A DNA stretch of 64,000 nt from Hyphomicrobium_A sp963759735. Lineage in GTDB: Bacteria; Pseudomonadota; Alphaproteobacteria; Rhizobiales; Hyphomicrobiaceae. The position numbers and the translations under genes were made by a program. Shown piece by piece: positions 47,591 through 57,349 of this stretch. How positions within the stretch are numbered: the first letter of the stretch is position 1; the number at the start of each line of letters is the position of its first letter. Location: NCBI GenBank assembly GCA_963759735.1, contig CAVXAF010000001.1:62001-126000 (forward strand). The letters are read 5' to 3'. A model generated the notes under the pieces. The model made no database searches, was not told the DNA's origin, and worked only from the letters and a program-made list of their open reading frames with translations.

Positions 47591-50290
47591 GGCGGCGCCT
47601 CCTCGCGCGGGAAACGTCAGCGTCACGCGCGTGCCGCGTCCGCTGAGCGACCGGGCTCAGCGCCTCGATGCGTCCCGCCGTGCGCCTCCATGATGCCCTT
47701 GGCGATGGCCAGCCCGAGGCCGGTGCTTTCGCCGCCGTCGGCAACGCCGGCTTTCGGTGCTCGCGCGCGTGCACGAATTTCTCGAACACGTGCGGCAGCA
47801 GCTCGGGCGCGAATGCCCGCGGCCGTCGTCGGTGACGCGCAGGAGAACGGCTGCGGGCGTTGCCTCGGCGTCGATGACGACCTGCGTCTCGGCCGGCGTA
47901 TGCGCAATGGCGTTGCCGACCACATTGCCGAGCGCCTGCTCGACCAGCTTGGCATCGGCACGCACCATCGGCAGGTCGGCGGGCAGGCGAACCTCGATGC
48001 GTCTGCCCTGCACCGCGGCGGCGCGCGGCGTCGACGACGCGCTCGACGATCTCGCGCAGGTCGACCCAGTCGCGGCGCACCTCCAGCGCGCCGGCATCGA
48101 TACGCGTCATGGCCAGCAGATTGCGCACCATCTGATCGAGGCCTTCCGTCTCGTCGCGGATGTCGGCGAGCATGTTCTTGCGATCCTGATCGCCGAGCTT
48201 GTCGCCGTAGTCGATGAGGCTCGTCGCCGAGCCGAGGATCGAGGCGAGCGGCGTGCGGAAGTCGTGCGAGATCGACGCCAGCAGCGTGTTGCGCACGCGC
48301 TCGGTTTCGGTCGCGCTGCGCGCCGCCACCATCTCGCGGCCGAGCGAGGCGCGGTCGAGCGCCGCCGCCGTCTGCTCGGCAAGCGTATCGAGCAGCGCGC
48401 GCGCCTCCGGGTCGAGCGTCGACCTCGGTCCTCGTCGCGGCCGACGCCGACGACGCCAAACGCGGCGCGCCCCGTTTTCAGCGGCAGGAACAACCACGGC
48501 ACCGCCGGCAGCGTCGCCGTATCGGCGCCCGCCGGCTCGTCGTGCTCGATCGCCCAGCGCGCCGCCGTCATCGAGGCCGTGTCGAGCGCTTCTTCCGGCG
48601 GCCAGGCGGCACGCAGCTCCAGTTCGCCATCGACGGCGAGCAGCACGACCGCCGGCCGCCCCAGGCTGGTATGGATCTCGGCAACCGCCGCCTCCGGAAT
48701 GTCGTCGTACGAGGCGACGCCCGACAGCCGGCGCGAGAATTCATAGAGCCGCCGCGTCGCGCGCATGCGCTTCACCGCCAGCTGCGCCTGCTCGCGGATG
48801 CGCCCGGCCATGGTCGACGTGACGACGGAGATCGCCAGAAAGATGAAGAGCGCCAGCAGCTCGTGCGGCCTGGCGATCGTGAAGGTGTAGAGCGGCTCGA
48901 TGAAGAAGAAATTGTAGGCGAGGAACGACAGCACGGAGGCGTAGACCGCCGGCCAGATGCCGAAGGTGACGGCGGAGAACACCACCGCCATCAGGAAGAT
49001 CATCGAGATGTTGGGAAATGTCGTGAGCCGCGTCAGCACCTGTCCGACGCCGACAGCGCTGGCGACGGCCACCGTCGACCAGACGAGCGGCGCGAGTGCA
49101 AAATTGGCCGACGCCGGCAGCGTGGCGCGAGGCGGGCGTCTTGCTTCGCGCTTTGAGCCGGTGATGACATGCACGGCGACGCCGTCGGCGCGCCGCAACA
49201 GCTCGTGCGGCAGCGAGCGGCGCAACAGCTCCGTGATGAAGCCGCCGCGCGAGCGGCCGAGCACGATCTGCGTCACGTTCTCGAACTTGGAAAAGCGCAG
49301 CAGCTCGGCCGGCGATGTCGCTGGCCGCCAGCGTCGTCGTCTCGGCGCCGAGCGATCGCGCCAGTGTCATCGCCGCATCGACATGGCGGCGGTCGCTGCA
49401 TCGTTGAGCTGCTCGCCCGGCCCCTCGACCGTGACGGCGATCCACGGCGCGTCCATCACGTCGGCGAGCCGCTTGGCGGCGCGCACGATCGAGGTCGCGT
49501 CGCTGTCGGGGCCGACGCAGGCAAGGATGCGCTCGCCCGCCGGCCACGGGCCCTCGATCGCCTGCGCCTGCATGTGATCGACGAGGTCGGCGTCGACGCG
49601 CTCGGCGGCGCGGCGCAGCGCCAGCTCGCGCAGCGCCGTCAGGTTCTCCGGCTTGAAGAACCGCTTGCGCGCCCGGTCGGCCATGTCCGGCACGTAGACC
49701 TTGCCCTCGGCGAGCCGCTTCAGCAGCTCGTCGGTCGGCAGATCGACCAGCACGATCTCGTCGGCCTCCTCGAACACGTGATCGGGCACGGTTTCGCGCA
49801 CCCTCACGCCGGTGATGCGTTGCAGGATGTCGTTGAGGCCTTCGAGGTGCTGGATATTCAGCGTCGTCCACACGTCGACGCCGGCGGCGAGCAGTTCCTC
49901 CACGTCCTGCCAGCGCTTGGGATGGCGGCTGCCGGGGATGTTGGTGTGCGCCAGCTCGTCGAGCAGCAGCAGCCTCGGCTTGCGCGCCAGCGCCTTGTCG
50001 ATGATCGAACTCGCTGAGGATCTTGTTGACGTAGATGACCGGCTTGCGCGGGATGACCTCGAGGCCGGCGAGCAGCGCCTCCGTCTCGCGCCGCCCGTGC
50101 GTCTCGACCAGGCCGACCGACCACGTCGCGGCCTTCGGCCTTTGCGACGTGCGCCGCCGCTCAGCATGGCGTACGTCTTGCCGACGCCCGGCGCTGCCCC
50201 CAGAAAGATCTTCAGCCGTCCGCGTCCGCCCTTCTTGGCGATGGCGAGGATCGCGTCCGGCGAAGCTCTCTGGGTCGTCGCGGCTGGCAT
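47587..50290 (-). CDS. kdpD: KdpD sensor histidine kinase (multiple frameshifts)
   Basis: Membrane sensor for potassium and turgor. It starts at 50290 (MPAATTQRASPDAILAIAKK). The N-terminal KdpD domain has the Walker A-like LGAAPGVGKTYAML, then LLLLDELAHTNIPGSRHPKR and a USP-like domain. Four helices follow (APLVWSTVAVASAVGVGQVL, ISMIFLMAVVFSAVTFGIWP and others). A GAF-like part precedes the kinase H-box ASISHDFRTPLASI. The N- and G-box regions are in other frames (VEQALGNVVGNAIAHTPAET). At least six slips break it (about 50150, 50010, 49340, 48420, 48020, 47650-47800). The stop overlaps kdpE. Gene order and content argue for error, not decay. Confidence 0.87.
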
Positions 50291-50321
50291 GGCGTTGAGG
50301 TCTGCCTCGCCGGGGTAGCTG

Positions 50322-50927
50322 TCAAGGCTTGAGGGCGTCGAGCGCGAGATTGAGCCGCAGGACATTGACGCGCGGTTCACCCAGCAGTCCTAGCGCGCGA
50401 CCTCGCACCTCGCCGTTAACGAGACCCCGCACCCGCTCTTCGGGTAAGGGCACGTGCCTTGGCGACGCGCGCCACCTGCAACAGCGCATTGGCCGGCGAG
50501 ATATCGGGATCGAGGCCGCTTGAGGATGTCGTCACGGCATCGACCGGGATCGGCCCGGCGACGCCTTCCTTGTGCAGCTCATCGACGCTGCCCTGCACGC
50601 GGTCGAGCAGCTTCTTTGTGATGGGGCCGAGGTTGGAGCCGGTCGACGCCGCCGCGTTGTATGGCGCATCGACTGTCTTCGAGGCATCGGCCGGGTCGGC
50701 ACCGCTGGTCGCCGACGGACGCGGATGGAAGTAGCGTGCTCGCTGGTGAACGACTGGCCGACGAGGCTCGAGCCGACGACCTTGCCGTCCTTCTCGATGA
50801 GGCTGCCGAGCGCCTGGTCCTGCATCATCACCCAGCCGATGCCGGTGATGGCCAGCGGATAAGCGACGCCGGTGAGCAGCGTGAAGGCGAGCAGCATGAC
50901 CGTTGCGGTGCGAAGATTGTGAAGCAT
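50322..50927 (-). CDS. kdpC: KdpC, potassium-transporting ATPase subunit C (frameshifts)
   Basis: Small KdpFABC subunit. It starts at 50927 (MLHNLRTATVMLLAFTLLTG) with one N-terminal helix. Typical segments are VAYPLAITGIGWVMMQDQA, GSLIEKDGKVVGSSLVGQSF, then in another frame PYNAAASTGSNLGPITKKL and VPVDAVTTSSSGLDPDISPA. The C-terminal DALKP precedes a TGA at 50322. Frame breaks near 50740 and 50440. Reconstructed length is about 200 residues, as expected. Confidence 0.88.
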
Positions 50928-50940
50928 GTGTGCGTCCTCC

Positions 50941-52998
50941 TTAGACGAGGCCGAGGCCGGCGACCGCGAGGTCGATGAGCTTGATGCCGATGAACGGAGC
51001 GACGAGACCGCCGAGGCCGTAGACGAGCAGGTTGCGGCGCAGCAGCGCCGCGGCACCGATCGGCCGATAGGCCACGCCCTTCAAGGCGAGCGGGATCAGC
51101 GCCACGATGATCAGCGCGTTGAAGATGACGGCCGACAGGATGGCGCTCTGCGGCGTCGCCAGCTGCATGACGTTGAGCGCCGCCGAGCTCGGGCAGCGAG
51201 GCGACGAACAGCGCCGGGATGATGGCGAAATACTTCGCCACGTCGTTGGCGATGGAGAACGTCGTCAGCGAGCCGCGCGTCATCAGCAGCTGCTTGCCGA
51301 TCTCGACCACCTCGATCAGCTTGGTCGGATTGGAATCGAGGTCGACCATGTTGCCGGCTTCGCGCGCCGCCTGCGTGCCCGACTGCATGGCGACCGCAAC
51401 GTCGGCCTGCGCCAGCGCCGGGGCGTCGTTGGTGCCGTCGCCGCACATGGCGATCAGCCGGCCCTGCGCCTGCTCCCCGCGGATGTAGCGCAGCTTGTCC
51501 TCCGGCGTCGCCTCGGCGACGAAATCGTCGACGCCGGCCTCCGAGGCGATGGCCGCCGCGGTGACGGGATTGTCGCCGGTGATCATCACCGTCTTGATGC
51601 CCATGCGGCGCAGCTGCGCGAAGCGCTCCTTGATGTCCGGCTTGACGACGTCCTTCAGGTGGATGACGCCGAGCAGACGCCCGCCGTCCGTCAGGCCGAG
51701 CGGCGTGCCGCCCGAGCGGGCGATGCGCTCGACGGCGGCGCGGAATGCCGGCGGCTCAGCGACGCCGCCGTGGCCCGCCTCGTTGGCGAACTTCAGCACG
51801 GCATCGACCGCGCCCTTGCGCAGCTTGCGTCCGTCGAGGTCGACGCCCGACAGGCGCGTCGTCGCCGAGAACTCGATGAAGCCGGACTGCGGGCGTTCGG
51901 CCGGCATAGCGGCGCGGTACTTCTCCTGCGTCAGCGCGACGATGGAACGTCCCTCGGGCGTCTCGTCGGCGAGGCTGGCGAGCAGCGCCGCCTCGGCGAC
52001 CTCGCGCTCGGAGACGCCGGGCACGGGAATGATCTCGGTCGCCATGCGGTTGCCGAAGGTGATGGTGCCGGTCTTGTCGAGCAGCAGCGTGTCGACATCA
52101 CCGGCAGCTTCCACGGCGCGGCCCGACATGGCGAGCACGTTGAACTGCAACAGGCGATCCATGCCGGCAATGCCGATGGCCGACAAGCAGGCCGCCGATG
52201 GTCGTCGGGATCAGCGTCACGAGCAGCGCCACCAGAACCGTGACGGCGATCGTCGTGCCGGAGTAGGCGCCGAGCCCGGTCAGCGTCACGACGGCGACAA
52301 GAAACACGATGGTCATGCCGGCTAGCAGGATGTTGAGCGCGATCTCGTTGGGCGTCTTCTGCCGCTCGGCGCCTTCCACGAGGGCGATCATGCGGTCGAG
52401 GAACGATGAGCCCGGCGAGGACGTGATGCGCACGACGATCCAGTCGGAGAGCACGGTGGTGCCGCCGGTGACGGCCGAGCGGTCGCCGCCCGCCTCGCGG
52501 ATCACGGGCGCCGACTCGCCGGTGACCGCTGCCTCGTTCACCGAGGCAACGCCTTCGATGATTTCGCCGTCGCCCGGGATGATATCGCCGGCGACCACCA
52601 CGACGGCGTCGCCGGGACGCAGGTCGAGCGCCGAGACCGTTTCGTACCGCTCGCGGCTTTTCGGATCGGCGAGCCGCTTGGCGGTCGCGTCGGTGCGCGT
52701 CTTGCGCAGCGCGTCGGCCTGGGCGCGACCGCGACCTTCGGCGATGGCCTCGGCGAAGTTGGCGAACAGGACCGTGAACCACAGCCAGGCGGCGATCTGC
52801 CCGCTGAATGCCGCCGGCTGACCCGGCGAGGAGATCGCGCACGAACAGCACGGTGACGAGCGCCGACACGACGGCGGTGACGAAGATCACCGGGTTGCGC
52901 ACCAGCACGCGCGGATCGAGCTTGCGGAAGGCGTCGGCGATCGCGCGCCCTATCAGCGCCTGGTCGAATGAAGCGGCTTTGTAGCGCTTACGGAGCAT
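50941..52998 (-). CDS. kdpB: KdpB, P-type potassium-transporting ATPase subunit B (frameshifts)
   Basis: Catalytic ATPase subunit of the high-affinity potassium pump. It starts at 52998 (MLRKRYKAASFDQALIGRAI). Domain landmarks are VVVAGDIIPGDGEIIEG, VTGESAPVIREAGGDRSAV in the actuator domain, LLLDKTGTITFGNRMATE with the phosphorylated Asp, KGAVDAVLKF in the nucleotide domain, MITGDNPVTAAAIASEAGVD and CGDGTNDAPALAQADV. The last helices (LSAVIFNALIIVALIPLAL) end at 50941. Slips near 52820, 52190 and 51190. All active-site motifs are present. Confidence 0.9.
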
Positions 52999-53023
52999 GG
53001 ATGAGGTCTCCTGCATGGAACGC

Positions 53024-54727
53024 TCAGTAGGTCTTGCCGGCGAGCATCTGGAAGTGCTCGACGATCGGGCCGAGCGCGAGCGCGGGGAAGAATTCGAGGC
53101 CGCTGACGATGAGGATGACGCCGGTCAGCAGGGCGACGAACAGCAGGCCGTGTGTCGGGAAGGTGCCGGCCGAGGGCGCCAGCTTCGGCTTGGCGGCCAG
53201 CGAACCGGCGATGGCCATCACCGGCACGATGATGCCGAAGCGGCAGGCCAGCATGGCGATGCCGAGCGTCGTGTCGTACCAGGGCGCGTTGGCGGTGAGG
53301 CCGGCGAAGGCCGAGCCGTTGTTGCCGGCCGCCGACGAGAAGGCATAGAGGATTTCCGTGTAGCCGCGCGGGCCGGGGTTGGCGAGGCCGGCGAGCGCCA
53401 CCGGCAGCACGGCCGAGACGGCGCTGAAGCCGAGGATGAACACCGGCATGATGAGGATGGCCAGCATCGCCATCTTCACTTCCTTGGCCTCGAGCTTCTT
53501 GCCAAGGTATTCCGGCGTGCGCCCGACCATCAGGCCGGCGACGAACATGGCGATGATGGCGAACACGACGATGCCATAGAGGCCTGAGCCGACGCCGCCT
53601 GGCACAACCTCGCCGATCTGGATGAGTACCAGCGGCACCAGACCCCCAAGCGGCATGTAGGAGTTGTGCATGGAGTTGACCGAGCCGTTCGAAGCGCCGG
53701 TTGTGAAGGTTGCCCACGTCACCGACTGCGGGATGCCGAAGCGGATCTCCTTGCCTTCCATGTTGCCGCCTTCGATGCCCATGGCGTGCATGAAGGGGTT
53801 GCCGCCCGCTTCTGCCCAGTAGGCGATGGCGCAGCCGGCGACCACGAACAGCATCATCACCGAGAGTAATGCCCAACCCTCACGCTCGCGGCCGATCATC
53901 CGGCCGAAACTGACGGCTAGGCCAAGCGCGAGCGCAAGGATCGCCCACAACTCGATGACATTGCTCCAGATACTAGGGTTCTCGTACGGGTGGGAGGAGT
54001 TCACATTGAAGAAGCCGCCGCCGTTGGTGCCGAGCTGCTTGATGGCGACCTGGCTGGCGACGGGGCCCTGCGCGATCGTCTGCTTGGCACCTTCGAGCGT
54101 CGTCGCGTCGACGTATTGGCTCAGGTTCTGCGGGACACCGAAGGCGATGAGCGCAAACGCGACGACGATCGACAGCGGCAGCAGCACGTAGAGCGTTGCA
54201 CGCGTGAGATCGACCCAGAAGTTGCCGACGGTTGTCGCCTTGGCACGGCCGAAGGCGCGGGCCAGCGGCACGACGACCGCCATTCCGGTTGCCGCCGAGA
54301 CGAAGTTCTGGACCGTGAGGCCGACCATCTGGCTGAAGTACGACAGCGTTGTCTCGCCGCCGTAGCTCTGCCAGTTGGTATTGGTGACGAACGACACCGC
54401 CGTGTTGAAGGCTAGGTGCTCGCTCATACCCTCGAAGCCCTGCGGGTTAAGCGGCAGGTAGGCTTGCAGGCGCAGGATGGCGTACAGCAGCACGAAGCCG
54501 GCGGCGTTGAATATCAGCAGCGCCGCGACGTACTGGATCCATGTCTGCTCGCGCGCCTCGTCAACGCCGGCGAGCGCGTAGAAGCGCGATTCGATAGGGC
54601 GCACCGCCGGATGCAGGAACGTGCGCCTGCCTTCCAGCACCGATGCCATGAAAATGCCCAGCGGTCGCGCCGTCGCGACGACGAGGACCAGCATGAGGGC
54701 GATCTGAAGCCAGCCGTTGAGTGTCAT
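53024..54727 (-). CDS. kdpA: KdpA, potassium-transporting ATPase subunit A
   Basis: Channel-like subunit of KdpFABC that selects potassium. 567 residues, intact, the first fully readable gene of the operon. Selectivity-filter loops include AVSFVTNTNWQSYGGE, KQLGTNGGGFFNVNSSHPYE, FTTGASNGSVNSMHNSYM and SSAAGNNGSAFAGL. Multiple transmembrane helices follow the KdpA pattern. It starts 43 nt after kdpF. Confidence 0.97.
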   Translation of the reverse strand: MTLNGWLQIALMLVLVVATARPLGIFMASVLEGRRTFLHPAVRPIESRFYALAGVDEAREQTWIQYVAALLIFNAAGFVLLYAILRLQAYLPLNPQGFEGMSEHLAFNTAVSFVTNTNWQSYGGETTLSYFSQMVGLTVQNFVSAATGMAVVVPLARAFGRAKATTVGNFWVDLTRATLYVLLPLSIVVAFALIAFGVPQNLSQYVDATTLEGAKQTIAQGPVASQVAIKQLGTNGGGFFNVNSSHPYENPSIWSNVIELWAILALALGLAVSFGRMIGREREGWALLSVMMLFVVAGCAIAYWAEAGGNPFMHAMGIEGGNMEGKEIRFGIPQSVTWATFTTGASNGSVNSMHNSYMPLGGLVPLVLIQIGEVVPGGVGSGLYGIVVFAIIAMFVAGLMVGRTPEYLGKKLEAKEVKMAMLAILIMPVFILGFSAVSAVLPVALAGLANPGPRGYTEILYAFSSAAGNNGSAFAGLTANAPWYDTTLGIAMLACRFGIIVPVMAIAGSLAAKPKLAPSAGTFPTHGLLFVALLTGVILIVSGLEFFPALALGPIVEHFQMLAGKTY

Positions 54728-54770
54728 GGGAGCGTCCTGCTTGGCGGCGCATAAAAGCGCGCGCAGGTCT

Positions 54771-54857
54771 TCAAAGCTTCTCGGGATAGAGGAGCGCGAA
54801 GACGAGATAGACCGCGATGAGAAGGGCGAAGATACCGCCTAGGATGAGATCGAACAT
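54771..54857 (-). CDS. kdpF: KdpF, small stabilising subunit
   Basis: 28 residues, one helix (MFDLILGGIFALLIAVYLVF then ALLYPEKL). The LLYPEKL ending is the KdpF hallmark. It starts at ATG 54857; the longer open frame to 55031 is not coding. KdpF stabilises the KdpABC complex. It lies 43 nt before kdpA and 8 nt after a second tiny ORF. Confidence 0.9.
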   Translation of the reverse strand: MFDLILGGIFALLIAVYLVFALLYPEKL

Positions 54858-54865
54858 GGATGGCC

Positions 54866-54949
54866 TCAGGCTTTTGCCGCCCAGCGGGCGTACAGTTGCA
54901 TCAGGCCGAAGAGACCGAGCCCAAGCGCCAGATAGATGAGATCCAACAT
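54866..54949 (-). CDS. 27-residue membrane peptide upstream of kdpF
   Basis: ATG at 54949 with GGAGA 6 nt upstream opens a frame for MLDLIYLALGLGLFGLMQLY followed by ARWAAKA and a TGA. One hydrophobic helix with a positively charged C-terminus. It is 8 nt before kdpF, so likely translated from the same mRNA. Small leader ORFs of this kind occur near kdpF in some Hyphomicrobiales, to my recollection, but I know of no characterised function. It could be a second KdpF-like stabiliser or a leader peptide. Confidence 0.6.
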   Translation of the reverse strand: MLDLIYLALGLGLFGLMQLYARWAAKA

Positions 54950-55293
54950 TGAATGTCTCCTGTCGACGACGACGAACAGGATCTAGGCGGGTCCACATAA
55001 GGATGCGATGCGGAATGCGGGTCGGCCGCATAAAGGCGGCATAAAGAGCCTACAGATCGCTCGACCACGTTTCGGGTCAGAAGCTGACCTTGCCAGGCTT
55101 CGGCGAGACGTCAGTTTGCCGTGGGGAATTAGCTGAGCTCGGGCTCAAATAGCCTGTCCGCTGCATCGACGTGTCCGCAGCCGCAGCGCTCGCCAATGGC
55201 GGCTCAAGCTTTCCGATCACTACCGCCGCACCGCGCGACCATCGATCGATCCGGACTTGCTGATCCGCGGGCTCATCGTCGGGTGTCGCTACG
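54950..55293. other. kdp promoter region and 3' flank of the methyltransferase gene
   Basis: 344 nt between the tiny kdp leader ORF and the end of the cyclopropane-synthase-like gene, which is also on the minus strand. It should contain the kdp promoter (see the KdpE-like repeat at 55029-55045). Another CATAAG lies at 54996-55001. A reading frame at 55077-55364 overlaps the neighbour and shows no family features. Confidence 0.5.
55029..55045 (-). promoter_or_regulatory. Candidate KdpE box (direct repeat)
   Basis: On the minus strand: TTTATG-N5-TTTATG, two half-sites 11 nt apart, as for OmpR-family regulators. The E. coli kdp operator has the same geometry (TTTATA-N5-TTTACA). It lies about 80-95 nt upstream of the leader ORF and about 175 nt upstream of kdpF, on the side expected for kdp activation. 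Confidence 0.55.
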
Positions 55294-56592
55294 TCATGCG
55301 GTCGGAGCGCCGGCTGTGCAAGGCGGTCGCCCACCGGCTTTCCGGAGCTGGAATAGGCCGACATTCAGGGCCCCGCACTCAAACCCGACCTCGCAATAGA
55401 CGAGATAATAGTTCCACAACCGGCGGAAGCGCTCGTCAAACCCCAAAGCTGCAATCGACGGCCATTCTGCGTTGAAGCGCTGGCGCCACTCGGCAAGCGT
55501 GCGCGCGTAGCTCGGCGCGAACATGTCCACCGCCGTCGTCGTCAGGCCGGCATGCGCCGCCTCGGCGCGAACGATGTCCGCCGTCGGCAAGGCGCCCCCC
55601 GGGAAGATGTGCGTCTGGATGAAGTCGGCGCGATGGCGATAGGTTGCGTATCGCTCGGGCGCGATGCAGATGACCTGGATGACCGCTACTCCGCCGGGAG
55701 CCAGGCACGCGGCCACCTTGGCGAAGTATTGCGGCCAATAAGCTTCGCCGACGGCCTCGAGCATCTCGATGCTCACCACCCGGTCGAACGTGCCGGCCAC
55801 GTCGCGATAGTCCTGCAGGCGGATGTCCGCCCGCTCGTCGAGCCCGTTGCGTTGCAACCGTGCCAGTGTGTAATCGCGCTGCGGGACTGACAATGTCAGT
55901 CCGGTGACGTGGTGGTCGCCAGAAGCGGTCAACCGCTCCGCCAGGGCGCCCCAGCCGCAACCGATCTCGAGCACCCGCTCACCGCCTTGCAGCTCGAGCA
56001 GGCTGCGCACGCGATCGAGCTTGGCGGTCTGCGCCACTTCCAGCGAGCAGTTGGCGGCGGTGTAGAGACCGGATGAATAGTTCATGCCGCTGTCGAGCCA
56101 GCGGGCGTAGAAATCATTGCCGAGGTCGTAGTGCGCGGCGATGTTGCGACGACTATTGGCGCGCGAGTTCCGGCGCAGGCTGTGCTGAAGCTGCCGCAGA
56201 AAGCGGCTCGCCGCCTTGCCTGCCATCGCGGAGTCCAGCGCAGCTTCGTTGTCGATGCCCCAAGTCAAAAGCTGTTTCAGATCCGGGCTCGTCCAGTCGC
56301 CGGCGCGATAGGCCTGCGCCAGGCCGATGTCGCCGCCCATCAACAGCCGCAAGAAGGCCCGCCAACGTCGCACCTGGACTTCGGCGCGCACGCCCCCGGT
56401 GCCCTCCAAAGTGAATTGGTACGAACCGGGAAGCTTTACGGTCAGCTGTCCCACGTCACAGCCACCGAACAGTGCGCGCAGTGCACTTTCACGTAAGCCT
56501 GCGCGCTGTACGGGGTCCGGCTGGGCGATCGAGGAAGAGATTGGATGCATCGACTTAGGCATGGATATCTTCGGCTCGTTCTTGAGTATCAT
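55294..56592 (-). CDS. Cyclopropane-fatty-acyl-phospholipid synthase family methyltransferase
   Basis: 432 residues with the CFA-synthase two-domain layout: an N-terminal lipid-binding domain (GSYQFTLEGTGGVRAEVQVR, then LLMGGDIGLAQAYRAGDWTS) and a SAM domain with motif I VLEIGCGWGALAERL. Catalytic-site landmarks are EMLEAVG (Glu), QTHIFPGG (His) and YYLVYCEVGF (Tyr). The E. coli Cys139 position reads Ser (NYSSGLY). It transfers a methyl or methylene group to unsaturated acyl chains of phospholipids. Here it is last in an operon with DUF1365 and a flavoprotein, next to rpoE-chrR. A role as the first methylase of furan fatty acid synthesis (UfaM-like) is plausible, not shown. Confidence 0.88.
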   Translation of the reverse strand: MILKNEPKISMPKSMHPISSSIAQPDPVQRAGLRESALRALFGGCDVGQLTVKLPGSYQFTLEGTGGVRAEVQVRRWRAFLRLLMGGDIGLAQAYRAGDWTSPDLKQLLTWGIDNEAALDSAMAGKAASRFLRQLQHSLRRNSRANSRRNIAAHYDLGNDFYARWLDSGMNYSSGLYTAANCSLEVAQTAKLDRVRSLLELQGGERVLEIGCGWGALAERLTASGDHHVTGLTLSVPQRDYTLARLQRNGLDERADIRLQDYRDVAGTFDRVVSIEMLEAVGEAYWPQYFAKVAACLAPGGVAVIQVICIAPERYATYRHRADFIQTHIFPGGALPTADIVRAEAAHAGLTTTAVDMFAPSYARTLAEWRQRFNAEWPSIAALGFDERFRRLWNYYLVYCEVGFECGALNVGLFQLRKAGGRPPCTAGAPTA

Positions 56593-57349
56593 GGACAGGG
56601 GACGGTCGCGTCGTGCCGGGATGCGGGTAGAGGCGCAGCCCCTTGCCGAGCAGGCGCAATGCCTGCCAGTGAATGGCCCCTATGACTTTCAGCGTAACCA
56701 GGGGATGCGTAAAGAGCAGCCGCAGCAGCTGCCCGTCGGTCAACTCGCGGCGCCGGGCGCTGAGGGAAGCATTGATCAACGTGCCGCCGGCATCGGCGCC
56801 GGAGATTGCGACGCTCAGCGTTTCGCTCGGCAGCGTCACGCGGAATTCATACCGCATGTCCATGCCCATGAAGGGCGAGACATGGAAGCGCTTGGCGGTG
56901 GCTTGACGAATGACGCCATCGCCGCTCGAGCCCGCCCCGATGACATAGCTGTGCCGTTCGCCGAACGTGTTGTGCACCTCATAGACGAGTGCCGCTATGC
57001 GGCCGTCGCGCTGGTAACAGAAATAGACGCTGAGCGGGTTGAACGCGTAGCCGAGCACGCGCGGCATGCAGAGCAGGCGAATTGGCCCGCCGTCGTACGC
57101 GATGTCCGCGGCGGCGAGGCGGCGTTCGATCTGCAGCCGTAACGGCGCCGGCTCGAGCCCGTAGTCGCGCGCGAAAAACGCAAACAGGTTGAACCGGTCG
57201 AGCGACAGCCAGCGCAGCCGCCCCGCCAACGCTTGCAACCCATCGAGGTCGAGCAGCAGCCACCACGCGCGATAGCGGAATTGATGCCGCCGCGGGTGGA
57301 GCCGGCGGTGCATCACCCAACCGCTGTAGATGAAAGAGGCGCTACTCAT
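56555..57349 (-). CDS. DUF1365 protein
   Basis: 264 residues. DUF1365 hallmarks are YSGWVMHRRLHPRRHQFRYR, FNLFAFFARDYG, RVLGYAFNPLSVYFCYQRDG and YEVHNTFGERHSY, then KRFHVSPFMGMDMRYEF. No membrane helix is obvious. The ATG overlaps the stop of the upstream flavoprotein as ATGA, and the 3' end overlaps the methyltransferase start by up to 38 nt, so the three are co-translated. The family is consistently linked to ECF-ChrR loci and acyl-chain methylases in alphaproteobacteria. Its reaction is unknown to me. Confidence 0.9.
   Translation of the reverse strand: MSSASFIYSGWVMHRRLHPRRHQFRYRAWWLLLDLDGLQALAGRLRWLSLDRFNLFAFFARDYGLEPAPLRLQIERRLAAADIAYDGGPIRLLCMPRVLGYAFNPLSVYFCYQRDGRIAALVYEVHNTFGERHSYVIGAGSSGDGVIRQATAKRFHVSPFMGMDMRYEFRVTLPSETLSVAISGADAGGTLINASLSARRRELTDGQLLRLLFTHPLVTLKVIGAIHWQALRLLGKGLRLYPHPGTTRPSPVHDTQERAEDIHA

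Noticed and set aside
46898..52998. kdp genes as pseudogenes
   Set aside because: Every catalytic and binding motif survives across the slips and the operon order is complete, so sequencing error is the simpler explanation.
55077..55364. Minus-strand 95-residue frame downstream of the CFA-like gene
   Set aside because: Overlaps the methyltransferase in another frame and lacks family features; probably non-coding.
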